A DNA stretch of 64,000 nt from Poa pratensis (Eukaryota; Streptophyta; Magnoliopsida; Poales; Poaceae), in assembly GCA_947311845.1 (NCBI GenBank), contig CAMZMU010000111.1:28951480-29015479 (forward strand). The letters are read 5' to 3'. Below, in pieces: positions 1-12,599 of this stretch. The notes beneath the pieces were generated by a model. That model made no database searches and had not been told where the DNA came from. It worked only from the letters and a program-made list of their open reading frames with translations. Both the position numbers and the translations under genes were made by a program. The stretch's first letter is position 1. Every line of letters begins with the position of its first letter.

Positions 1-1966
1 CGCAATGCACTCAGCCACAGATTTGTGTTTCCCGCCAATACTCCTTTTCCCTTTGTTATCCAAATATTCCGAGATACTTAACTCGGTCGAACCTCTGCCT
101 TTTTTTCAGAAACTTACGAGATGTCTTCCAGCAACATCCCGGATCCCACCGACACAGCCGCAGAGGAAGGGGAGCGTGCTGGATGGGAAGGCTCCGACGT
201 TACCCAAGCGGAGATAGACTGGCTGGTCCGGACTCGGCGCATCCCTGCCGAGGTGATATGCCGGGTTCCAGGCGATGAGGCCGAGCCGAGTTTACAACCC
301 GGCGAGCGCGTGGTCTTCGTCGCGCATTTCGAGCGCGGCTTCGGACTCCCGGCGAGCCCCTTCTTCCGAGCTTTTCTCAACAAGTTCCATCTTCAACCTC
401 ACCACCTGCCTGCCAACGCCATCACCACACTCTCGGCTTATGCCGCATTCTCCGAGGCTTACTTCGGTCTCTGGCCCACAGTTGATCTCTGGGCCAAGTA
501 CTCCCAACTCCGAAAACAGAGTGTCCCGGACAAGGATAACAAGACCCTCCCGAAGGAGATGACCCCGTGCGGAGCTGCTACTATCATACCCTGGAGATCC
601 TCCAGTTTTCCTCGGATCCAAGGCCTGGAGTCCTGCCGAAAGTGGCAACGGAACTTCTTCTACGTGAAGAGTCCAGTAAACACCGATCTTCTCAACTTGC
701 CGACATTCATACTCGGCACCCCCGCAGAGCAGCATAACTGGAGTTTCAATCCCAGGGAGACGAATCTCGAAATCAACCATATTCACAAGTACGTTATCTC
801 GTTCCAAGGTGAAGGGCTGGTGGCAGATGATCTCCTGCGGACCTTCATCAGCCGCCGAGTTTCACCCCTCCAACGCCGAGTTCACAAGATTTGCCACATG
901 AGTGGCCGATACGACCCCACTCGGCATAGCACTCATGGGTTGAGCAAAGCCGAAATTCGGAGACGCGTCAAGGCCATCGCCAAGACACAGATGCTCGAGA
1001 AATGGGTATGGGGTAAAGAACCCCATGACAGATCTCGGCTTCCGGAGCAAGTAAGTAACACGCAATCTTGACCGACATAACTTGCCTGCCGACACAACTT
1101 TTATGTCGGCAGTATATTCTGCTTCTGGAATAACCCGGTTTCGCTGCAACTGCTCAGCAGCTTTTTGCTCGACAAGCCAAGGAGGATGGAGCCGATCCTT
1201 CTGCCAGATGGGGCCTAGATTTTCCCGCCCCGGCCGTCACCGAGGTAGAAGACCCGGATGACGAAGATCACATGCCGATTCCGGCTGCTGCCACGGGTAA
1301 TGATGACGATGACGATGATTGTGAAATTCTAGAGGTACTTGATGCTCGTCCTCTCGCATATGCTCACCCCATACCCTCGACAACAGTTGACCCGGCAGGC
1401 CAAGCTCCGAGTTCAGGTCCTGGTGCTACAAGCAACCCAGGCGTGTCTCGCAAACGCGCCGGCACCGGTACCTCGGATACCGAGACTTCTACAACCACAA
1501 CCCCTGTCGCCAAGAAACAGAAGATGCGGAAGAAGCCGGGTGACAAGCCTCGGAGCAAGAAGATGCCACCAGTCACAGAAGGGTAAGATAATCTCTGCCG
1601 ATATAAGCTCATTTCCCTTTCTTCCTTTAACCAAGACAACACTTCCCCGAGATAACATCCTTCCTTTTCTCGACGCAGTGCCCCCCTTGAAGTAAACCAG
1701 AGTGCATCCAACATGCGCTCACCTATCCCGCCACCATCCGACACTGGAGCTGCCAGCTCAGCTCCGGCACACACAACTCCCTCCGTCATACTGCTGCCGG
1801 ACTCTGAGTCCGCACCTGGAGAAGGCCAATATGCTCCAGAAGCCTCGGCCCTTGACCGAGGCACTGATTCTGGTGCCAATACCAAGGACTCCGAGGCTGC
1901 GTGGACCGAGACTTCAGCAGCCCCGGATCAGCAACAACCACCACCCTCACAACAGCAGCAGCCACC

Positions 1967-3567
1967 TGATACGTCTCCAACGTATCTATAATTTCTTATG
2001 TTCCATGCTAGTTTTATGACAATACCTACATGTTTTATTCACACTTTATAATGTTTTTATGCATTTTCTGGAACTAACCTATTAACAAGATGCCGAAGCG
2101 CCAGTTCTTGTTTTCTGCTGTTTTTGTTTCCAGAAAAGTACTTCTGCAAATGTTCTCGGAATCGGACGAAACAAAAGCCCAATATCTTATTTTCCCCGGA
2201 GTGTTCCAGAAGTCCGAAGAGGAGTCGAGGACGGGCAGCAGGGGGGCCACACCATAGCCCGGCGCGGCAGGCCCCTCTGCCGCGCCGCCACGTGGTGTGG
2301 TGGCCCCCCTCGGCCACCGACGCTGCCCCTTCGCCTATTTATTCCTTCGTCCCCGAAAACCCTAGTACCGAGAGCCAATTTTCCAGAACAGATACAGAGA
2401 CGCCGCCGCCGTCGACCCTAACTCGGGGGGTTCAGAAGTTCTCCTCCGGCACCCTGCCGGAGAGGGGAATCATCACCGGAGGGCTCTACATCACCATGCC
2501 CGCCTCCGGACTGATGCGTGAGTAGTTCATCCTTGGACTACGGGTCCATAGCAGTAGCTAGATGGTTGTCTTCTCCACTTGTACTTCCATGTTTAGATCT
2601 TGTGAGCTGCCTATCATGATCAAGATCATCTTTATGTAATGCTACATGTTGTGTTTGCTGGGATCCGATGAATATTGAATACTATGTCAAGTTGATTATC
2701 GATCTATCTTATATGTGTTGTTTATGATCTTGCATGCTCTCCGTTGCTAGTAGAGGCTCTGGCCAAGTTGATACTTGTAACTCCAAGAGGGAGTATTTAT
2801 GCTAGATAGTGGGTTCATGCCTCCATTGAATCTGGGACAGTGACAGAAAGTTCTAAGGTTGTCGATGTGCTGTTGCCACTAGGGATAACCTAATGATGCT
2901 TTGTCTAAGGATATTTGTATTGTTTACATTACGCACAGTACTTAATGCAATTGTCTGTTGCTTGCAACTTAATACTGGAAGGGGTGCGGATGCTAACCCG
3001 AAGGTGGACTTTTTAGGCATAGATGCATGCTGGATGGCGGTCTATGTATTTTGTCGTAATGCCCTAAGTAAATCTCATAGTAGTCATCATGATATGTATG
3101 TGCATTGTTATGCCTTCTCTATTTGTCAATTGCCCAGCTGTAATTTGTTTACCCAGCATGTTATTTATCTTATTGGAGAGACACCACTAGTGAACTGTGG
3201 ACCCCGGTCCATTCTTTTACATCTGAAATACAACCTACTGCAATCATTGTTCTCTTTCATTCTCTGCAAACAAACATCATTTTCCACACCATACGTTTAA
3301 CTCTTTGTTTTCAGCAAGCCGGTGAGATTGACAACCTCACTGTTAAGTTGGGGCAAAGTGATTTGATTGTGTTGTGCAGGTTCCACGTTGGCACCGGAGT
3401 CCCTGGTGTTGCGCCGCACTACATTCCTGCACCAACAACCTTCGTAGCTTCGAGATTTCCTACTGGTTCGATTAAACCTTGGTTTCTTACTGAGGGAAAA
3501 CTTGCTGCTGTGCTCATCATACCTTCCTCTTGGGGTTCCCAACTGACGTGTGACTTTACGCGCATCA
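1967..3567 (+). mobile_element. Solo LTR of a gypsy-type retrotransposon (TGATACGTCTCC family)
   Basis: The 1,601-bp segment begins TGATACGTC and ends GCGCATCA, with a 5-bp target duplication CCACC at 1962-1966 and 3568-3572. It is nearly identical to both LTRs of E1 and to the 5' LTR of E2. With no internal region it is a solo LTR, the usual product of recombination between the two LTRs of one element. It sits in the Gln-rich exon of the flanking gene. Open frames inside it (133 and 135 codons) recur in the other copies and are LTR shadows, not genes. Confidence 0.95.
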
Positions 3568-3573
3568 CCACCG

Positions 3574-3597
3574 CAGCCACAACAGCAGCAACAGCAG

Positions 3598-3632
<35 letters not shown>

Positions 3633-3638
3633 ACAAAA
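3574..3638 (+). repeat. CAG/CAA triplet tract (poly-Gln in the gene frame)
   Basis: About 20 CAA/CAG codons run here, continuing the Gln-rich end of the exon on the far side of the inserted LTR (1950-1966). The tract ends in a run of A where the downstream coding-like frame changes by one base. Confidence 0.85.
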
Positions 3639-4814
3639 AAGCAGCCGAAGCAGCAGCCCCAGCAGAAACAGACCACCAAGCCGCCACCGCCGAAGTCCGC
3701 TAAGAAATCCACCGAGTTGTCAACTCGGAAATCCATTTCACCGAGCAAATCGGCACAGGATCAAGCGGCCGCCGGAAAACAGCTTGTTAACCCGGCGAAA
3801 TCAGTGGTGCTGACTCCAACCACTACAGCAGCCCACCAAGCTCTCAGCGCTTCTGTCACCAGAGTTTCAACTGGTAGCTGGGGTTTTCCTCAGCTTCGAA
3901 CTCAAAGTGGCCATAGCTTGGGCTCTGAGGAGCAGTATTACATGGTTTGGAATGCCGCCGACACTGACGAGGTCTCTTCTGCAAACCCGGCCAACCGACA
4001 TCCAGCTGGACCAAGCGCAATTGCTCAGTCCATGCACAGTTTACAAGTTGCGACCCTTCGAGCCAGTTAGGTTGCCGAGGTAAACTTTCCTCGGCCACAT
4101 CTTCCTTTTCTTTGCAATAACCTGTACCATCCCCAGTCCCCGAGACTCGGATCGAGTGATTGACGCTCTCCCGAGTATAGATCACTCGGTGCGAATCTTC
4201 CCAAAATTCTCATCAGTAAGCTCAAAAAACCCGACATCCAGTCCCCGAGATTCGGGTCAAGCTTTACTCGGCACGAATCTTCAACGAATCACACTAACAC
4301 TTTGCTTTTTTCAGGAGTGCACCAGTGCTCGAACTGCAGTATTCAAGAGGCTGCTCCTGGACCACAACAAGCTCAAGAGCTCCTATAAGCAGCTGCAGGA
4401 CGAGATGAAGAACAAAGAGAAAGCGCACAACTCTGCACTCCAGAAGGAGAAAACCGCGGTGTCTCGGCTCCCGGAGCAACTTGAACGGGCTCAAAAAGAG
4501 AAGTCTGAGTTGGAGAAAGCTCTGAAGCAGCGAGAAGAAGGAGCTCTGAAGCAAAAGGAGCTCCTCGAGCAGGCTGAGGCTCGCGCCACCTCTGCAGAAC
4601 AAGAACTCGCTGCCCTCAAGGCTAAGTGCGACAGGTGGCTGGCCAAGGTCACCCGGATTAACAATGAGATGGATAGTGAGTTTTCTTCAGCCTTTCTTTT
4701 CGCTTGCTTTGCTTCTGCCGACATTAGAAATATGCCGATATATAGTTTAATTCGGTAACAGCTTTTCTTTCTTCAGAGCAATTCTCCCACTCCAAGGCTG
4801 CTGCAGTAACCACT

Positions 4815-5248
4815 TGACGAGGGGTAGCTTCATCAAGACCCATAGTCGAGGTCCCTGGGTTGTGAATACGGGGGAGAGAACGTGGTAGAGCTGGAAGTAT
4901 CGTCGGCTGACAAGCAGGGCAAAGATTTTACCCAGGTTCAGGGCCCTCGTGTGGAGGTAACACCCCTACGTCCTGCCTGTCTGTTATTGCTTTTGCGAAT
5001 ATGGTGGTTACAAGGGTCCCAGCGAGATGTCAATCTCGCTAGGGCTTTGGTGGTTCTGAAAGTACGTGGTCTGGTTCGACGGCCCTCCCAGTCCTTAAAT
5101 AACAGGCTGGGTCTCGGGTGTTCGTAACCGACTAGATTTACAAGTAAGGAAACTCTAAACCGACTATGGCTTCGCCAAACTTGGAGGATACTCCCTCTTC
5201 TTGGGCCTTCCTTTATGGGCTTCATGTAGGCTCTGATAGCTGGGCCTA
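4815..5248. mobile_element. LTR-like sequence, left part of an unclassified gypsy LTR/leader
   Basis: Gene 1 ends abruptly at 4814 and the following sequence starts TGACGAGGGG. It reads like Triticeae gypsy LTR sequence by my recognition of its general style. No open frame is convincing. It continues on the far side of the antisense solo LTR at 6845. I could not find a matching second LTR or a target duplication, so the boundaries are uncertain. Confidence 0.4.
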
Positions 5249-6839
5249 TGATGTCTACGCACGCTTCTATTCTTGTAGACAATGTTGGGCCTCCAAGTGC
5301 AGAGGTTTGTAGAACAGCAGCAAGTTTCCCTTAAGTGAATCACCCAAGGTTTATCGAACTCAGGGAGATAGAGGTCAAAGATATCCCTCTCAAGTAACCC
5401 TGCAATTAAGATACAAGAAGTCTCTTGTGTCCCCAACACACCTAATACACTTGTCAGATGTATAGGTACACTAGTTCGACGAAGAGATATTAAAATGCAA
5501 GTGATATGGATGATTATAAGTAGCAATTGCAATCTGAAATAAAAATGGCAGCAAGCAAACATGTAGCAGAACTGGTTGTAAACGGTGTTTCAATGCTTAG
5601 AAACAAGGCCTAGGGATCATACTTTCACTAGTGGACACTCTCAACAATAATAATATAATTGAATACATAGATATTCCCTCTTCACTATGCTACTCTGAGC
5701 TATTCTCCTGTTCAATAGAAATACCAATCTACTGCGTAGGGCTATAACAGCACTCCCTAAAATCTGAGTAAACAAACAACACAATATCATAGCACACCAA
5801 AACAATTGCGTAGGGCTACAAAAGCACACCTCAAGGTCGGTGATACACACCTAGAACACCCCAATGTCACTACGGGTATCCTAAATGGTACACAAACTCC
5901 ACAAGTGAATAGTGCCATCCAACACAAGAATACTCATGAAATATCTCTCTAATATATTAATGGAGTCAAACACATCACCCACACTGTCACCTTGATAACG
6001 TGCTTTACATGACTCCACAGATCATAATGACAAATCACTTGAGTAGCATATTCATAATATAATGAAGAGTAACATCTATGGATTCAACTAGATTACAAAG
6101 CTCATGATCACATGAAGATCACACCATGGGAGAGAGAGATAAACCACATAGCTACCGGTAGAGCCCTCAGCCCCGAGGGAGAACTACTCCCTCATGGTCA
6201 TGGTGATGAGGAGCTTGATGGAGAGGTGCAGCCCGGAGTGGAGGCGGCAGCCCGCGGCAGCCACGGCGGCGGCGGCGGCTGCCCTTGGAGGCGGCGGCGG
6301 CCCTTGGTGATGGAGATGGTGTTGGAGAGGTTCTCCTCCCCCAGACGGCTGCCTAGGAGGAGGAAAATTCGTGGTATGGGGCTCTTCTCACGACCTAGGG
6401 TTTTCTCCCTTATATAGACTCTCGGATTTCCGTTATTCCCTCTTGGGCTTCACGAAAACGGGCATATCTGGAGCATCCGGACTCGGATTGGGCCGAATTT
6501 TATGTCTAGATCGTGCGGCAGAAAATTCCCTGCAACTTTCGCGACTAGACTTTTTCCATTTGACGTCATATTCAGGCCCGAACGTGGAGATCTTTGAAAA
6601 TAGTTTTCAGACAGATTTCTGGAAAGTCTCAATTTGACTCCAACTTGGTTTCCTTTGCCCAATTTTGATAATTGCTACACATCAAAGTGTAAAACAAGAA
6701 CATTGTGCACTTTGGCAACTATTAGTAGGTTAGTCCAATAAATGTCATAATATGATATAAAGTGCATATAAAACATGTGGCAATTGATATAAAACATGCA
6801 TGGAACATCAAAAATTATAGATACGTTTGAGACGTATCA
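5249..6839 (-). mobile_element. Solo LTR, antisense, related TGATACGTCTC family
   Basis: On the minus strand this 1,591-bp segment begins TGATACGTCTCAAACG and ends with TAGACATCA. It is flanked by a perfect 5-bp duplication GCCTA (5244-5248 and 6840-6844). It is related to the other LTRs in its first bases but belongs to a different subfamily. There is no internal domain, so it is a solo LTR. It splits the LTR-like sequence 4815-8206. Confidence 0.92.
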
Positions 6840-6844
6840 GCCTA

Positions 6845-8206
6845 GTCGATACGTGCACCAGATACCCTCATGGTAGGGTACCCGATAGGCATACCCATGT
6901 CAGTAGCCCCCGAGTACTTGTCTGATTCGAAGAGTCGGGCATGGACTCATACGTTTATGCTCGTTATTTTCTTTGCATCTGTATCATATAATTTTTGTAG
7001 TTCTGTATGAAATAGCACATATTGGCTATGTCGAGTGTTTCATCGACTGTGACTTTTTGCTTTATGATAGTCAAGGGATATTAGCTTAGCAGGCCCGGCA
7101 CACACGACGGATCGGGGCCAGTTAACTACCATTTGTGGCAAAACCATACTAGCTTTCAATCAAACTCGAGTCTCCGGACTCGAATCTGGAACAAACTGGA
7201 CAGACTCGAAACGGCCGTTGAGATCTTACTGAATCGAACTGCAGTATAATTTTGAATCTACCCAACGCGTCCGTCGGGGATTTTTCATCATGTCTGCTGA
7301 CACGGAACACTTAAGGATAACGCTGCTGGAGCGGTCCTCGGGCCAACTCGACTGATCGGTGGGTCTTACCTTTGCACTATGCATGCAGCATCCAAGGATC
7401 GTCGGATCAACTCGGGAATATTTCGAGTATGATTTTGCTTATGAACTGAGTCGAATTGTTTGTCGACTGATACTTTGCTATTGTTCTATCGGGTGCGCGA
7501 CAGCGCTTCCGATGGGAGTAGCCCCCGAGATTGTGCTTTATTGCTTGTAATGGAGGATAATCTCAAAATCTTTTTATCCTGCACACATTAGTCAAAGAAT
7601 TTTTTTGATACGCTCCCGATGGGAGTATGACGTTGCAGTCGAAAGTATTTCAACTGGCATCTATGACCTCTGCTGAAAAACCAACCGAGATATTTGTGAT
7701 ACATCAATCGAATAACACATCGAGTGACTTTTTGTGCCAGTTGTGCAATATGAATAACGTCAGCAATGACGCATCTTGCGACTGCCATCTCTGACAAGCG
7801 GTGGCGTGCCTGGTAAGACTGATGGGACGTGACACTGCTGTGCGGGCCCATTTTTGCAGAGCTGACCAAGGACAGCGCCGCTTGGACTTGATTTGACCGC
7901 TCTGGCGCGTTTTTCACGGGGCGTGATGATGGTTTCCTAGATTCCCGTGCGTAGTGGGCGGAGTGGCCGGCGACGGTTGCTCTCCGCGACCGCCACGTGT
8001 ATGGCTAGATTTCGCGCGGAGCGTATGCATTTGTTTTGACGGTTGCGATCGTTTTGCGATCTGTGGTAAATAGGGGGGACGGCGCTGGCAGAATTTTTTA
8101 CTTGCCATTTGCTTTCCAGCGCCGCCCCTCGCCTCATCTTCCTCCTTGCGCCTCTCTCCATTGTTCTGCGCCCAAGCTCTCTGCCCCACACCCATCCACC
8201 ATTGCA
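6845..8206. mobile_element. LTR-like and 5' leader sequence upstream of the second gypsy-type gene
   Basis: This continues the sequence interrupted at 5248. It holds repeated TAGCCCCCGAG motifs (near 6904 and 7519), typical of Triticeae gypsy LTRs as I remember them, then a leader rich in C and T before the ATG at 8207. No primer-binding site or clear LTR end was found. Short open frames here show no recognisable domain. Confidence 0.4.
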
Positions 8207-8642
8207 ATGGCGAAAGGTGGAGGCTCCAAGCGTGGTGCTGCTGCCGCTGCCACGACTGACGCGACCAAGGGAAAGAAGGTTGCAGCGAGCACATCCACGT
8301 CTGTCGCCGCCCTGAAGAAAAACAACGGGGACTGGGCGAAGTCCACCATCAGGGACACCCATTTGATCAAGCTCCGCGAGCAGGGGCATCTGCCACCCGC
8401 GGAGCAGCTCACCGTCCGCGCGCCGTCGCCCAAGGAGGTACTCCCTGAACCATGCGCCAACGAGCGCATCTGTTTTGCGGAGTTTGTGTTTAGGGGCTTC
8501 TCTCTTCCCCTCCACGACTTTGTTTGTGGTCTTCTTTTTGCCTACGGGGTGCAGATCCATGATCTCACCCCGAACGGTGTTCTGCACATAGCGGTGTTCA
8601 ACACGCTATGTGAGTGTTTTTTGGGGGTCGCACCCAGCTGGG

Positions 8643-10243
8643 TGATACGTCTCCAACGTATCTATAATTTCTTACGTTCCATGCTAGTTTTATGACAATA
8701 CCTACATGTTTTATTCACACTTTATAATGTTTTTATGCATTTTCTGGAACTAACCTATTAACAAGATGCCGAAGCGCCAGTTCCTGTTTTCTGCTGTTTT
8801 TGTTTCCAGAAAAGTACTTCTGCAAATATTCTCGGAATCGGACGAAACAAAAGCCCAATATCTTATTTTCCACGGAGTGTTCCAGAAGACCGAAGAGGAG
8901 TCGAAGAGGGCCAGCAGGGGGCTGTCCCCACATGGCGGCGCGGCTGGGCCCACTGCCGCGCCGGCCTATGGGGAGCACGCCTCCTCGCTCCCCCGACGCT
9001 GCCCCTTCGCCTATTTATTCCTTCGTCCCCGAAAACCCTAGTACCGAGAGCCAATTTTCCAGAACAGATACAGAGACGCCGCCGCCGTCGACCCTAACTC
9101 GGGGGGTTCAGAAGTTCTCCTCCGGCACCCTGCCGGAGAGGGGAATCATCACCGGAGGGCTCTACATCACCATGCCCGCCTCCGGACTGATGCGTGAGTA
9201 GTTCATCTTTGGACTACGGGTCCATAGCAGTAGCTAGATGGTTGTCTTCTCCACTTGTACTTCCATGTTTAGATCTTGTGAGCTGCCTATCATGATCAAG
9301 ATCATCTTTATGTAATGCTACATGTTGTGTTTGCTGGGATCCGATGAATATTGAATACTATGTCAAGTTGATTATAGATCTATCTTATATGTGTTGTTTA
9401 TGATCTTGCATGCTCTCCGTTGCTAGTAGAGGCTCTGGCCAAGTTGATACTTGTAACTCCAAGAGGGGGTATTTATGCTAGATAGTGGGTTCATGCCTCC
9501 ATTGAATCTGGGACAGTGACAGAAAGTTCTAAGGTTGTGGATGTGCTGTTGCCACTAGGGATAACCTAATGATGCTTTGTCTAAGGATATTTGTATCGTT
9601 TACATTACGCACAGTACTTAATGCAATTGTCTGTTGCTTGCAACTTAATACTGGAAGGGGTGCGGATGCTAACCCGAAGGTGGACTTTTTAGGCATAGAT
9701 GCATGCTGGATGGCGGTCTATGTATTTTGTCGTAATGCCCTAAGTAAATCTCATAGTAGTCATCATGATATGTATGTGCATTGTTATGCCTTCTCTATTT
9801 GTCAATTGCCCAGCTGTAATTTGTTTACCCAGCATGTTATTTATCTTATTGGAGAGACACCACTAGTGAACTGTGGACCCCGGTCCATTCTTTTACATCT
9901 GAAATACAACCTACTGCAATCATTGTTCTCTTTCATTCTCTGCAAACAAACATCATTTTCCACACCATACGTTTAACTCTTTGTTTTCAGCAAGCCGGTG
10001 AGATTGACAACCTCACTGTTAAGTTGGGGCAAAGTGATTTGATTGTGTTGTGCAGGTTCCACGTTGGCACCGGAGTCCCTGGTGTTGCGCCGCACTACAT
10101 TCCTGCACCAACAACCTTCGTAGCTTCGAGATTTCCTACTGGTTCGATTAAACCTTGGTTTCTTACTGAGGGAAAACTTGCTGCTGTGCTCATCATACCT
10201 TCCTCTTGGGGTTCCCAACTGACGTGTGACTTTACGCGCATCA
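8643..10243 (+). repeat. E1 5' LTR
   Basis: 1,601 bp, TG...CA ends. A TATA-like CTATTTATTCC lies near 9010, followed by an ACCCTAG stretch, and could be the LTR promoter (inference). It is nearly identical to 15136-16729. Confidence 0.95.
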
Positions 10244-10254
10244 AGCACATTTTC

Positions 10255-10271
10255 TGGCGCCGTTGCCGGGG
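10255..10271 (+). other. Primer-binding site, tRNA-Asp type
   Basis: TGGCGCCGTTGCCGGGG begins 11 bases after the 5' LTR. It is the exact complement of the 3' end of plant tRNA-Asp including CCA (established knowledge of that tRNA sequence). Minus-strand DNA synthesis would start here. The same site is at 50780-50796 in E2. Confidence 0.88.
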
Positions 10272-10500
10272 ATTTCTAGTTGCTGCTGCAAGGGGAGTCT
10301 CTCACATCCAATCTCTTTACTTTGTTTATTGTCTTGCTTTATTTTATTTTCTGTCTTGTTTGCTATATATCAAAAACACAAAAAAATTAGTTACTTGTTT
10401 GCTTTATTTATTTCGGTTTATATCAAAAACACAAAAAAATTAGTTACTTGTTTTATTTTTTTAATTCGGTTTTGCCTTGTTTATTTTTATTATTGCTAAA

Positions 10501-12599
10501 ATGAGTACTCCTGAGAACACTAAGTTGTGTGACTTTACTAGCACCAATAATAATGATTTCATATGCACTCCTATTGCTCCACCTGCTTCTACAGCAGAGT
10601 TTTATGAAATTAAACCTGCTTTACTAAATCTTGTTATGAGAGAGCAATTTTCTGGTGTTAGTACTGATGATGCTGCTGCCCATCTTAATAATTTTGTTGA
10701 ACTTTGTGAAATGCAAAAGTATAAGGATATAGATGGGGATATTATAAAACTGAAATTGTTTCCTTTCTCCTTGAGAGGAAGAGCTAAAGATTGGTTGCTA
10801 TCTTTGCCTAAAAATAGTATTAGCTCATGGACTAAATGTAAAGATGCTTTCATTGGAAAATATTATCCTCCTGCTAAAATTATATCTTTGAGAAGTAGCA
10901 TTATGAATTTTAAGCAATTGGATAATGAACATGTTGCCCAAGCATGGGAGAGAATGAAATCTTTGGTAAAGAATTGCCCTACCCATGGACTGACTACTTG
11001 GATGATCATCCAAACCTTTTATGCAGGATTAAATTTTTCTTCAAGGAACCTATTGGATTCAGCTGCTGGAGGTACTTTTATGTCCATCACTTTGGGTGCA
11101 GCAACAAAGCTTCTTGATGATATGATGATCAACTACTCCGAATGGCATACTGAAAGGACTCCACAAGGTAAGAAGGTAAATTCTGTTGAAGAAACCTCTT
11201 CCTTGAGTGATAAGATTGATGTTATTATGTCTATGCTTGTTAATGGTAAATCTCATGTTGATCCTAATAATGTTCCTTTGGCTTCTTTGGTTGCTCAAGA
11301 AGAGCATGTTGATGTGAACTTCATTAAAAATAATAATTTCAACAACAATGCTTATAGGAATAATTTTGGTAACAACAACTATAGGCCATATCCTTCTAAT
11401 AGTGGTAGTGGTTATGGTAATTCTTATGGTAATTCTTACAACAATAGTAGGAGTGTACCCTCTGATCTTGAAGTCATGCTTAAGGAATTTATTAATACAC
11501 AAACTGCTTTTAACAAGTCTGTTGAGGAAAAGTTTGGTAAAATTGATGTTCTTGCTTCTAAGGTTGATAGTCTTGCTCTTGATGTTGATCTTTTAAAACT
11601 GAAAGTTATGCCTAATGAAGTTAAAGATACTAAGTCATTTGCTACAACAAATGCCATCCAAGTTAAAATTGACAACAATATTAGGATGTTGGCTGAATTG
11701 CATGCTAGGTGGGAAAGAGAAGAAAAACTTGCTAAAGAGAATAACATAGCTAAAGTTTGGACTATTACCACCACTAGTAATGTTAATGCTTCACATGTTG
11801 CTAAACCTCCTACTATCAATGGTAAAATAATTGGTGTTGGCAATGTTTCTACTTCTACTACAAAGCCTGCAAAATTGCCTGAAACTGCTGAAACTGTGTG
11901 TGATAAAGTGCTGAAATTTTTCGAAGTGTTGAGGACAATGGTCCCATTGCTTAGATCATAATGGTTTTGATTTTGATAATTGTAATATTTCTGAAGTTAT
12001 TAAGTTCTTGCAAAAACTTGCTAGAAGTCCCAATGCTAGTGCTATTAATTTGGCCTTTACAAAACATATCACAAATGCTCTCATTAAAGCTAGGGAAGAT
12101 GAATTAAAACTTGAAGCTTCTATCCCTAGGAAGTTAGAAGATGGTTGGGAGCCCATCATTAAAATGAAGGTCAATGATTTTGATTGTAATGCTTTATGTG
12201 ATCTTGGTGCAAGTATTTCTGTTATGCCTAAGAAACTTTATGATATGCTTGACTTGCCACCTTTGGAATGCTGTTATTTGGATGTTAATCTTGCTGATAA
12301 TTCTATAAAGAAACCTTTGGGGAGGATTGACAATGTTCACATTACGGTTAACAATAACCTTGTCCCCGTTGATTTTGTTGTTTTGGATATTGAATGCAAT
12401 CCATCTTGTCCTATTGTTTTGGGAAGACCTTTCTTCGAACCGTTGGTGCTATTATTGATATGAAAGAAGGAAATATTAGATATCAATTTCCTCTTAAGAA
12501 AGGTATGGAACACTTCCCTAGAAAGAGAATGAAGATGCCTTTTGATTCTATTTTAGAACAAATTATGATGTTGATGCTTCTTCTCTTGATGTTACTTGA
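10501..12599 (+). pseudogene. E1 gag-protease polyprotein, frameshifted
   Basis: The ATG at 10501 starts a frame open to 11959. Residues about 60-190 look like a retrotransposon gag domain (a WLLSLP segment, then FIGKYYPP and an LR..IMNFKQ segment). An Asn/Gly/Tyr-rich linker follows, then a coiled-coil-like region and a charged segment. From 12000 on, in another frame, lies an aspartic-protease-like domain with CDLGASISVMP (the active-site triplet here is Asp-Leu-Gly, at 12200-12208) and VLGRPF. Compared with E2 (62006-63091), single bases are missing near 11908, 11947, 12432 and 12553, so the protease is out of frame and the last residues are altered. I see no CCHC zinc knuckle. The central segment (about 11430-11640) does not match E2. 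Confidence 0.85.

Larger units (their letters stand above)
121..4817 (+). pseudogene. Putative gypsy-type transposon protein (PF04195-like), broken multi-exon gene 1
   Basis: The ATG at 121 opens a 310-codon exon (121-1050) that ends at a GTAAGT donor. Further exons with matching phase lie at 1158-1582 and from 1679 on; after the inserted LTR the reading resumes at 3573, and later exons are 4315-4675 and 4777-4817. Exon 1 resembles the plant family named putative gypsy-type transposon domain (for example FERGFGLPASPFFRAFLNKF). Exons 2 and 3 are acidic, Pro/Ser and Gln rich, and 4315-4675 encodes a Lys/Glu/Gln coiled coil. The function of this family is not known; it usually travels inside large LTR elements. 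Damage: a solo LTR at 1967 in a poly-Gln tract, an apparent one-base loss in the A run near 3636-3641 that shifts the frame, a stop before the likely donor near 4080, and an abrupt end at 4815 where LTR-like sequence starts. The exon structure is my manual reading. Confidence 0.72.

Noticed and set aside
2124..2525. 133-codon open frame in the LTR, also 8800 and 49325
   Set aside because: Falls in the probable LTR leader region, changes frame in the E1 3' LTR through small indels, and shows no domain.
2893..3300. 135-codon open frame repeated in every LTR copy (also 9569, 16055 and 50094)
   Set aside because: It lies wholly in the LTR and is kept only because the LTR copies are young; it has no recognisable domain and no plausible promoter.
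6112..6417. 101-codon Gly/Arg-rich frame
   Set aside because: Antisense reading of the GC-rich leader part of the solo LTR at 5249-6839.
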